A DNA stretch of 64,000 nucleotides, taken from NCBI GenBank assembly GCA_015680905.1, contig CM027380.1, forward strand, positions 107,866,501-107,930,500. The letters are read 5' to 3'. Shown one piece after another: positions 35,021 through 44,934 of this stretch. How positions within the stretch are numbered: position 1 is the stretch's first letter; each line of letters begins with the position of its first letter. This DNA is from Coptis chinensis. Taxonomy: Eukaryota > Streptophyta > Magnoliopsida > Ranunculales > Ranunculaceae. The position numbers and the translations under genes were made by a program. The notes below the pieces were generated by a model. The model made no database searches. It worked only from the letters and a program-made list of their open reading frames with translations, and had not been told where the DNA came from.

Positions 35021-36274
35021 ATGGCAGCAGCCAGGTTCTTACCCAAACTAATTTCCCATCCCTCAATTTCAACTGCCCCAAATTACCAAACCCATTTCAA
35101 ACTTCACCACATTATTACAGACAAAGAATATTACTTGCAAATCTTTTACAGAGGTATGGTTTTCCACCTACTAGTCTAAATGAATTTCTAGAAAAGAATT
35201 AATTTCTGTTGAATTTTAGTTTATTAGATGTAGAAAAATCTTTGGGCTTTCTTTTATCATTTAAATTAACTCAGAAAGTTTCTGTATTGACTACTTTGGT
35301 TTTTGAAGAAATGGGAAAATGGGTTTTCAGAGTTGTTAGGAGGAGTTTCTAATAATGTTTCTACTATAATGTTAATACAAAGTGTACTTGAACATAGTAG
35401 CAAACTTCATATTGAGCCTACTGATGTTTCTATTTGTTTATGCGGTTTAAAGGGTTTGGGTTTTAGTGATGAGAATGTTGTTAAGATTCTACAATGATTT
35501 CCAAGAGTGATTGCCATGAGAAGATTGACGGATATAGAGGGGCGGATTGAGTTTTTGAAGAAGGGGTTAGGGATATCGTGCAGCAGAGAAATTGATGCTA
35601 TATGTTATTCGTTTTCGATGGTTTTAGGATTAGGCGTGGAAGAAAGGTTGAAGCCGCTGTTTAATGAATTTCGAAGTTAGGGGTTTGGTGGGAATGTCAT
35701 TAAAAATGAGATCATTGTGAATCCAGGAATTCTCCGTGTGGAAGTTGGGGAGCTTTCTCGATGTTTAGAACTGCTCAAGGGTTTAAAATGTAGGGTACCG
35801 GTTGAGGAGAAAATTCTAGAGAAAGGGTATTTTAGAGCTGGCTTTGAAGTGAAACGAAGAGTAAATTGCCTATGCAGGCATGGGATGATTCTTAGAGAAA
35901 CTTTTAAGATTGTGCAGAGAGAGCCAAGGGTGATCTTATATGATCTAGAGGATATAGAAAAGAAGATTGAGTTTTTGAAACATAAGATGAGATTTGGTGA
36001 AAATTTGCCTCAACGAGTTCTAGAGTATTTAGGTGTGAATTTTGATAAACAGATTGTTCTTCGACACAATGTCCTTGAGTACTTGAGGTCGAAAGGTGGA
36101 CTTGGTTCTGAAGTGGGGCTGCGGGGTATGATAAAGTCTAGCAGGCTTCAATTCTACAACCTTTATGTCAAGCCATATCCAGACTGTGAGAAGATCTTTG
36201 GAAGATTCTCAAAATACAAAGAACTTAGACCCCAACATCCTATTGGATTGTGGAAGCTGTTCAAGCCACCAAAG
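35021..36274 (+). pseudogene. mTERF-family protein, disabled copy 2
   Basis: Same gene as 22498-24189 without the solo LTR. MAAARFLPKLISHPSISTAP begins the leader, which soon meets stops. Then KWENGFSELLGGVSNNVSTI, VVKILQ-stop (35495)-FPRVIAMRRLTDIEGRIEF, LKPLFNEFRS-stop-GFGGN, VGELSRCLELLKGLKCRVP, VQREPRVILYDLEDIEKKIE and NLPQRVLEYLGVNFDKQIVL. The repeat pattern is that of plant organelle mTERF proteins. From 35717 to the end a 195-codon frame remains open, but at least two upstream stops are shared with copy 1. The 3' end is cut by a LINE poly(A) at 36275. Confidence 0.85.
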
Positions 36275-37170
36275 TTTTTTTTTTTTATAAGTGAATTTTA
36301 TTGAAATATGATAATCTGGAGACAGTACAGAGGAAGTGAGACTGTGAGAGAGAACCTCACCTATAACAACACATCGTTACAAACAGCAGTGCACCCTCAA
36401 TAATGGGCAGAAACTAATTAGTCACCAGTAATAAGAAGTTCCCCGTGGAGAACCAAGTCCCTAAACCTATAATCCTTCCTCTCTGAATAGATGGCAAGCC
36501 AATACCAAAGAAAAGATTTCACCTCCAATACAGCTTGAGCGGGTGGAGTTTCCTTATGTCGAAAGATCCGACCGTTCCTTAATCTCCACAACACCCAAAT
36601 AGTTGCATACGGAACAAGTCTCCACAGTTTAACACCAAAACTAGTCCCATTCTTTTTTGGCCACCTCGTGAGCCATTGTTCAATGGAGTCGGTCTGTGCT
36701 AGTCTTGGAAAAGAGAGTCCCACGGGTCGCATTAAAATGGACCACACTTCCAAAGCAAAGGAACAATGAAGGGTTAAATGGGCTAACGACTCCTCAAGAA
36801 AACCACACATTGAGCAAGTAGGTGAAATATGCATCCCTCTGTGAATAAGAACGTCTGCCGTGAGAGTTCCCCAAGCAATGCTGACCAGAAAAACAGTCTT
36901 ACATTGAGTGGAATTGGAATTTTCCATACGAGCTTCATGGGAAACTTTTGTACCTCATAAGCTTCGCCTCTGTTGCGTACCACCATATGCCTATAAGATG
37001 TTTTAACTGAATATATGCCGTCCTTGGTCCACCTCCACCTCCAACGCCAAGTATCTGTTTGATCAGTAAGTGATACGCTAGATAGGAGGTTGGACAGATT
37101 GGCGTACTGTTGTACCTCCCAATCATTACATGCCCTCCGAAGTATTCTGACACCAAAGAGGATATAAGAA
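36275..37170 (-). mobile_element. LINE 3' fragment, copy 2
   Basis: The T run at 36275-36285 is the poly(A) tail of a minus-strand LINE joined to the mTERF 3' end. Minus-strand protein: WTKDGIYSVK-type start, VWKIPIPLNVRLFFWSALLG, CSMCGFLEESLAHLTLHCSF, VLWRLRNGRIFRHKETPPAQ, i.e. the reverse-transcriptase zinc-binding domain near the C-terminus. 5'-truncated near 37170. Present in both duplicates, so it inserted before the duplication. Confidence 0.85.
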
Positions 37171-38998
37171 ATATGAAGTTATTTATGGAATCTATTTCTT
37201 AGTTCCAGTGGAGGTTGTTCTTCCAAATTTCCTTGAGTGGAAACATAAGTAGTGTGAATTGATTGGAAAAAATCAGAAGTAGGTTAGAATTGAAAACCTT
37301 CATTTTGTCCGTCCTGATAAACTGCATCTTCTTTTGTTTTAAAATAAGGTCAACATTGCTGCAGTTAAAATACCTCCCCATGGTATCATTAACCAGTCAA
37401 CCGTGCTTATATTGGAATTACTTTCTAACTTGGTAAAGAAGTTTGCCTTGCGTGCAGTGGGTATTTGATCACCTCCACTAAACCATTGCTGTATAGATTG
37501 TGAACGATAGAATTTCAACTCCTGATGTCCTAAATAGTTGCAACTGTGGTTTATGGTTCGAGCATGGTGCAAACTAAACACATCTCCTGTGTTTGGAGTT
37601 GAATGTCAATGGATGTCACAACAGAGCCATGCTCTTGGTATGTGTAGTAGATCCCTGCTGTACTTTGCAAACAGGGGGAAATAGAGAGAAAGAAGAAAAA
37701 AAAAAGTTAAGTGATTCTCCTTGTTCAACTTGCTATTGTACTGGGAGGAATAGATGAAATGGATTGGAAGAATGTGAAAGGGGTCTGCAAGTTCTTGAAA
37801 TTTACAATTACTTTCTAACTGTTTCCATACTTCATGGATTTGTATCGTAGAACCTTTAAACTTCCTTTACAAGTTCTGCCTGTATATTTACATCCAACAC
37901 CATTCGACCATTGAATCTTGATTGATCCAGAAACGTAATTTGTACTCAAAATTTTCTGCAGCGTAGTTAACAGTATTTCTTGTTTCTTTAGATTTTCTAC
38001 ATGACATCTCTAGTATGCTTGTTTGAGTTTCCCCCGTGTTCAAACTATGCTTGTTTGAGTTTGGTTTGGAATTCTATCTATGATACCCTACTTCTTTCTG
38101 CTCTCACTTCGGATTGTATTCCTTATGCTATTGCTATGTACGTCTACTAGATCATGTATGACTGTTTATAGACAATAATGTTTAGTGTACTCCACAAGAA
38201 CTAAGGGGAAATTGAAAAAATTCCATCTAGTTTACGTAGCAATCTGAGTTAGGTTGCTTTGCATTGTTTTTAAGCTTCTTTCCATTGAAATTTGTAGCTA
38301 CTTAACATTATAAAAACTTAATTTTTATTCCAATATATGCTAAACATTAGAGTTTAATAAGTTAAAAATAGACGCGGTCATTTCCATGCTTCTATGCTTT
38401 CTTTTTGTACGATTATTATTTTGCATATCCGAATTAGTAGGGGAGATTGTTTAGTGTAGCTTTTATTTTGCATATCCGAATTAGTAGGGGAGATTGTTTG
38501 GTGCACCTTATTCTATGAAATTCTAATATAAGTACTTAAATTACAATCCCTAGTAACAATAGGGCATCTAATCTCTAACTGTAGTTTTGGGAAGGATGTA
38601 AGTTGAAGTGCCTGTCCAGATGATGGTATAACTCTCTTAATAGATAGACAGCCAGCAAGGTAATGGAGGAATTTCAATGGAGTTCAGTTGGCACAATCTA
38701 GTCTGCTGCTCCTCAACACATTCATAAGGCACGCTAATGTAGGCTAAACTTTATCCCCCAGCTAGTTCCCAAGTTTGGGCAGAGATAAGAAGAAAATACT
38801 TCATATATCCGTGAGCGGGAGCGAGCTCTTGGTTTGGCTTTGGAGAAGGAGTGCAAAATGACACATGGTTTCTGTCTGTCCGTCCCGAGGTCAGCTCTCC
38901 TCCCACTTATTTCTTTTTGTTCTTTCATCGATTGTTTATTTGATGCTGTCATTTTGTTTGCTAGACATATGTGGTAGCATTCTGCACTGTCTAACTTA
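37171..38998. other. Spacer of the duplicated unit, copy 2
   Basis: Counterpart of about 24966-26800. Near-identical apart from small indels, for example a short deletion near 38020. The unidentified minus-strand stretch of copy 1 recurs at 37330-37960. Confidence 0.6.
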
Positions 38999-39365
38999 AC
39001 TAGATAACTGCTGAGCAGTGGGGCGTGAGCGGAGGGTGGAGAAGAGAGAGAGGGAGAGATGGGTTTGTGGATGGGGAAAGAGAGAGAGTTAGGGTTTGGT
39101 TGAGAGGGAGAGGGAGAAGGAGAGAGAGATAGGTGAGGACAAATAGACAGAAACCAACCAACTTAGTTTTTGTCCCCATAACTCCCTTTCTCCCAGATCG
39201 TTCGGCTATACTGCTAAGCAGTGGGGCGTGAGTGGAGAGGGAGAGGGAGGAGTGGAGATTTAGAGTCCAGAAGAGATGAGGACAGACAGACAGAAACCAA
39301 CAAACTTGGTTTTTGTCTACATACCCCCCCTTCTGCCAAGATCGTTCGCTCCGCTCACTCGATTA
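38999..39365. repeat. Insertion with an internal tandem duplication
   Basis: Absent from copy 1, where TAACTTAATTACAT-CC runs straight into TTTTACTTAGAC at about 26797. It contains two related halves: CTGCTGAGCAGTGGGGCGTGAG ... GACAGAAACCAACCAACTT at about 39007-39200, and CTGCTAAGCAGTGGGGCGTGAG ... GACAGAAACCAACAAACTT at about 39209-39360, with GA-rich stretches between. Ends and TSD not resolved. Confidence 0.6.
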
Positions 39366-40042
39366 CACGCTTTTACTTAGACATTTTAGTTGCCAAGCAT
39401 TCAACTCTTGTTGTTGTACATCCATAATCTCATTTCACAAACCTTACCAACAGCTTTCACAAAATAATTGTTGTCTATGCATAAGCACAGTTGCACACAC
39501 CCATTAGGTTGCTTGTGCATGCCAATTTCCTCAGATATTAGTGCCCCATGCGGTTGCAAGGATCTGTGGTAGAGTTGCCTTCGTTTGACCTTTCAAATGA
39601 AATCCATGTTCAAAATTGCAAGAAAATGTGTCCTTTTCCTCTACGGTAGGTGTAGTGCAGGGCATGCTAGATGCATAATGAATCATCGACATATGTTGAA
39701 AATGAGCATAATAAGGCATTTGTACTACTGGGAGTCAAATACGTATGGTACGATTGGAGTTTCTTCTGTAATGTGATTGTGCAAAAGGAACGCTCTATAA
39801 GTGCAGGAATGCGTTGGCATGCCATCTGCTGATCCACCCACCGTTGTAACATCCATGTTCTTAATACATGAGAAACATGTAAGACATCCATATACAGCAA
39901 ACACATCAAATTGATTTTAACTTTTGTAACCTAAATTGTCAAATTATCTCTTTATGCAATGCCCCTCAATTATTTTAGTTGTAAATCAAGCAAACCTGTA
40001 TTATGAAGATTAGAAGCTTTATTCCTTATTTTGATTTCTCAG
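39366..40042. other. Former GCH1 intron in front of pseudogene C
   Basis: Matches the end of the spacer in copy 1 (26805-27478) and, in pieces, the intron of intact GCH1 (31312-31866). It ends at the exon-2 acceptor TTTCTCAG. No exon 1 upstream. Confidence 0.6.
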
Positions 40043-41334
40043 GCTACAGACAAAAGGTAAGATATATCGTTCAAGGTGCATTGTTCCTAGACGCTGGTTT
40101 GGATGGTGATAGCGGTTGTGCAGGAGGAGCTGGTGGGTTGGTGGTTGTTAGAGACCTAAACCTTTTCTCATACTGTGAGTCTTGCTTGCTTCCTTTCAGG
40201 GTGAAGTGCCATGTTGGTTATGTCCCATCTGGGCAATGACTTGTGGGTTTGAGCAAACTTTCGAGAGTGACTGACGTGTTTGCCAAGAGTCTCTAGGATC
40301 CATAGCGTCTGGCAGATGAAGTTTGTTCATCTCTGTACAACGGAATGGGGCCAGCTGGTGTTGGTGTTGTTCTCCAGTGTTGGCATATTGAGTTCCCTCA
40401 ATTAGATTGCACTTGTCACGATCAAATCAACCACCCAACTATAATGGACATGCAAGGGCGGTTGAAGGTCTCAGTTTGTGCTGGTGCAGGAGTTTTTGTA
40501 AAGGAAGCTGGAGATGTTTGGGGTGATTTTCTAGCACTTTTAGAAGTTTAGAGGCGTAAAATTAGACAAGCTTTGCAATGGATCCTCTTCAACTCAACGC
40601 TGGTGCCCTTCTCGTTCTCTGGATCTTCTGGCCATCAATGGGCATAGAAACACTTGGAACCCCTTGAGTTATAAGACTTCCATCATTTCAGAACCTGCCC
40701 CTGCTTCCATGATAACTGCCGTGGCTACAATCCTCCATTCATTGGGTGAAAAACCATCAAGAAAAGAGCTTGTGGGCACTCCTCGTCGTTTTGTGCAGTG
40801 GCTGATGAACTTTAACAGTTCCAACTTGGGGATGAATTTGAATGGTTTTGGTGCAGAAGGAATGTGTGAAATTAAATGTAGAAAGCAGACGAACAAGGAT
40901 GGTGTGCGTCTCCGTCCTGATAGAGTTGTGTTCCGATCTAAGCTGAACTTACCCTTTTGGTCCCAGTGTGAGCATCATCTCCTGCTGTTTCATGGTGTGG
41001 TCCATATTGGATACTTCCGTACTGAAGGAATTGAACCCATAGGACGAGCCATTTTGCAGTCAATAGTGCATTTCCATGGTTGGAAGCTGCAAGTGCAGGA
41101 AAGGCTCACCAAGCAGATCGCGGAAACAGTTTCTTCGGTGATGGAGGGGAATTTCGTAGTTCTGTTGTAGTGGCGGTAGTGGAAGCCAATCACATCTGTA
41201 TGATCTCCAGGGGAATTGAGAAGGTGTAAAGTAGTACAGCTACAATTGCTACATTGGGCCGATTTTCTACTGACCCATCTGCCAAGGAACTATTTTTGCA
41301 GACGGTTTCTGACAGCACTGCTTGTGGAGGGTGA
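40043..41334 (+). pseudogene. GTP cyclohydrolase I pseudogene C (exon 2, nearly full length)
   Basis: Follows exon 2 of GCH1 from YRQKVRYIVQGALFLDAG to SDSTACGG-TGA. N-domain stops at PSGQ-stop-LV, KSL-stop-DP-stop-RL and LALLEV-stop. The C domain is readable from ISEPAPASMITAVATI through FWSQCEHHLLLFHGVVHIGY (LLPF changed to LLLF), then TVSSVMEGNFVVLL-stop, where the intact gene has TVSSVFGGDVMAVVEANH. Exon 1 is missing. A 168-codon open frame (40664-41170) remains but lacks the family's C-terminal substrate-contact region. Confidence 0.93.
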
Positions 41335-42829
41335 CCACTTTGTTGTTGTTATATTACATTTATATCAAGTTATTCTCTCAATCTCTTATATTCTTTTCAC
41401 ACTCCGTCCCTCCTTTTTCTCTTCTCATCTTTCTATTTGGGTGTCTGGGTGTGCAGACATGGCCAGAATAAATCGTAAGCAGAGAGCTGTTACCATTGTT
41501 GTCTTTTGCACAAGTTTTGAGTTGGTTGTGCAATTGTATCAATATCAAATGCTAGTGAGCATGGGCATAACAGTTGAGATTCCATTTATTTGGCTTATCC
41601 TTGAGCTGTAGTCCGAGATCTTTCAGAATGTACAACAATATCTTATATGCCTTGCAGTGATATTTTTTGTATTTGTTGCTTGAGGCACAAGTTGTTCTTG
41701 ATCTTATGTTGTCGGGACTTGAGAGGGAAAGGTGCAGTATAAACATATTTTAGATTTCTCTTAGGAAGGTTGGATCATCTTTAACCAGTTAGAGGGAGTG
41801 GATCTCAGCAATCTGACTCATTCTTTCCCAGAAGCCAACAATATTATTAACATCAGTTTAATATAGGCAAAGGCGATGACGTTAAATATGTGAGAATTTT
41901 GTGTTGAATAGTTGATGATGTAATCCCTTCTTCAAAATTGTACCTGTCGATGAATTGGAGGAGTTCAGCATTCAGTTGTTGTCGCACTATTTGGGTTTGC
42001 AGTTTACACGGAGATTTTATTCAACACCCAATGTAAACATACCACACTACCATCTTTGGGGCCTTTGCAAGTGCTAATCCATCAACAGAAAGAACCAAAG
42101 GAAGATGATTGAAGATGACACAATAACGCCATATCTGGCAAAAATCTGGAGAATTAGTCCCGCCCACTACAGTACTCTAAAGTGTCACAAGCATTCAACA
42201 TCAGGCAGCTGTCTTATGAAGTTATGATTTGTGCCTTGCAGACTAATCAGTTGAGCACTGAAAGAGAATCTGAGAATGCAAACCAGTTTAGAGTAGTTAG
42301 AATTCTGAGGTAACACCTCCGTCATTCTTACTTCCTCAAGAATCAAGATCATCCATCTAACGGGTTTCATCATGGCACAAATTTCACATCTGAGCATTGC
42401 AATACATATAAACCTAACAACTGAAATATGGTTTCAAAGGGTAAAAACCAGGCAGATAACGCACTAAATTTGAAGGCTCCACCCCTAGTGCAGAGGGGAG
42501 CTAATAAAGCCAAGGAACTACATAATATACTTTCATCAATAATCAGAATTATGTAATGGGAATATCCTTTTATCAATAATCAGAAGAGTTTTACAAACAT
42601 TAAGAAATGTTGCGGCTCTAACTACTAAGCCGTCAACCAGACACAACCCAGCAAACAGAAGACATCCAATGAACTGAACACAGTCGTCCATCACACCTCA
42701 CTGTCAACGCTTGCTGCCTAAGCTGCTGCTTTCTGTGGATATATAATATTCGTCAGGAGAACAGTCAACTTAAACCAAAGAAAAGTGCCCTCACACTTTT
42801 TTATTAAAGGTCAGCAACTTACATTAGTA
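41335..42829. other. GCH1 3' flank (to about 41711), then FKBP 3' region
   Basis: 41335-41711 matches the flanks after 21844 and 33143. About 41990-42260 matches 63640-63960 (for example CAACAGAAAGAACCAAAGG and AAAATCTGGGGAATTAGACCC versus AAAATCTGGAGAATTAGTCCC). It lies downstream of the minus-strand FKBP pseudogene and is probably its 3' UTR or flank. No gene seen. Confidence 0.55.
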
Positions 42830-44850
42830 TCAAGTGTTTCTAATTTGCTCATCTTGGCAAATATGTTGCCATAAAACTGAGCGTCCTTCTTATTTAACTC
42901 CTTTCAAGACTTTATACTACAGCTTCACGTCCCTGATTCCACAAAGATTCCACCCCAACATACATTTAGTCAAGAGACAGTTGACATAATGAATTAGCCG
43001 GTACAATAAAAAGGCACAATACATACCTGTAGTTGGGATCAATTTCCAACGCCTTCTTAATATCGATCTCAGCAAGGTCCAAATCAGCCAGCTGAATGTA
43101 AGCTTGGGCTCATCTATACAGTGCCTTAACATTCGTACTCTCAAGTTCTAGCACCTACAAAATTATTATCGCAGCATTAATCCTCAGGCCCCTTGGTTTG
43201 GTGTGATTTGAGTTGTCGGTATAAGTTAATCTTCAGTTACCTTTGTGCAAAGCTTCTCTGCTTTTTAGTAGTCCTTTAGCTTCAGCTTGCAAGCTGCATT
43301 ATTCAGATTGCAGCTTACCTTCAGAACCTTGGACTTTTTGTTTTCCTCTTCACTGAAGTTGGTGTTATACTCAATAAATTTTCCAGCCTGATTACAACGA
43401 GATGTTCAGTCAGTTGCAATACAAAGAAACCATCTCTAAAATCATTCGTTCCTACTAAAAACTCTCTTACCTTTTCATATCTTTGTGAAGCCTTAGCATA
43501 TTTTCCAGCTACGAATGCTACATTTCCTTCCTCTTTCTTCTTACCAGCGGCTTCAATTTTCTCAGGAGTGTTCATGTCCCACGATTCTCTCTCCTAATGA
43601 TAGAAAAGGAAAATTTTAAACTCACTCATACCAAGCACAATGCAAGAGCCGTACTAAGAGAATTCTCACTGAAGCTACCTTGACAAAGGATTCGAGCTCA
43701 ACTTCATAGTATAATGTGGAATTAGGGGGAACAACAGCCAATTCTTGCTTGGATTCAGATGAACTGAAACCATCCATATTCTGGAGCAATAGTCAACTCT
43801 GCAACCTCCCCTTTCTTCATTGTCATGACAGCTCTATCAAGTCCATCAATAACTTGCTCTGCCAAATGTAAAGAATTACGTTCATCTGTCTTGAACTGAA
43901 ATAGCTCATCATCGTCACGACCCTTCTTCAGAAACACAGTTCCATCTTGCAACTTCCCAATACGTTTCACTGTCAGACAAATGAGATAATTTTATGCACA
44001 CTACAACGCATCCCATTCCACTAAGACCTCCTATAATTTGTTACTATAACATAAAACAAATTAATACTCCTTATTATCCACTGGTTCCTTCATTTGGACG
44101 CTCATAATTCACCTTTAGCCACTGTTCATTCCTTCATTTGGACGTTCATAACCTTCTCCTTCCTTGATGATCTTCTTTATAACCTTCTTGTCAATTACTT
44201 CAATCACAGTCTTCCACAAAACCAATTCAAGAGTTATAACAAGTGTGGCACATGGTGGCACAACACCTTCAGCACTAGAGGCTGGCCGACCCATCTCCAC
44301 AAAGCCATCTGAAAGTACAAAAATGCAATGTAAGTGACAGGTTCCACAATATGTACAAGTCGGTGATTTCCGTTTCAAGCAAACTTACACTATGGCTTCA
44401 CTGTTAGGAGAACCTTCTCTCGCTTCTTCATTGTCTTTACAGCTTTTCGATAGTGCTGGGCAGAAATAACATGGTTGCAAAGGTAGAACATCATGCAAAT
44501 CCTGTTAGAAAAGTCACAACAAAGACAACCAACTAGTATTCACCCTAAAGTAAGGTACAAAACTCTCACCATCACCAATGGTAAACTCCACCCTTCAAAT
44601 TTGGAAACCACTGTACCATCCTCAAGCTGAGCATCATATTTAACTGCAAAACGGACAAAAGAGAAGCAGGAAACATAACCAAGCAATTCCATCTCACTAA
44701 AATCAACTAAATGATGCAATATGCAGGTCAATAACATACCAACCGCTTCATCGAGGGCATCCATAGACCATAGTGACTTAAGGCTACCCACATGCTCTTG
44801 CATCTCTGACAACACTGAAGTGAATTCATCCATTCTGTAAAACACCAAAT
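42830..44850 (-). pseudogene. FKBP62/ROF1-type peptidyl-prolyl isomerase, 5'-truncated and disabled
   Basis: Minus-strand exons include about 44640-44550 (VKYDAQLEDGTVVSKFEG), about 44460-44395 (KAVKTMKKREKVLLTVKP-stop), about 44310-44147 (ASSAEGVVPPCATLVITLEL; KEGEGYERPNEG), 43970-43678 (VKRIGKLQDGTVFLKKGRDD; VIDGLDRAVMTMKKGEVAEL; VVPPNSTLYYEVELESFVK), 43594-43471 (ESWDMNTPEKIEAAGKKKEE), 43387-43241 (NNAACKLKLKDY-stop-KAEKL), 43154-43027 (VLELESTNVKALYR-stop-AQAYI; EIDIKKALEIDPNYR) and about 42880-42840 (FYGNIFAKMSK). The order, second and third FK506-binding domains then a TPR domain, is that of large plant FKBPs (HSP90-associated). The first FKBP domain is absent. At least three in-frame stops and frame slips near 44590 and 43760 make it dead. 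Confidence 0.88.
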
Positions 44851-44934
44851 CTTCTTCATGTTTTCGTTCAATTGTGTAATGAAAAATGAATAATGTATTT
44901 TCCGCCACAAGAACTAACTCAGTTTCTGCCCCTT

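Larger units (their letters stand above)
32902..40592. repeat. Segmental duplicate, source copy (of 21604-28026)
   Basis: Runs from inside the last part of intact GCH1 through the mTERF pseudogene, LINE tail and spacer into GCH1 pseudogene C. It is longer than copy 1 mainly because of the hAT element and the 38999-39365 insertion. A third match to the GCH1 3' end and flank is at about 41066-41711. Confidence 0.9.
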
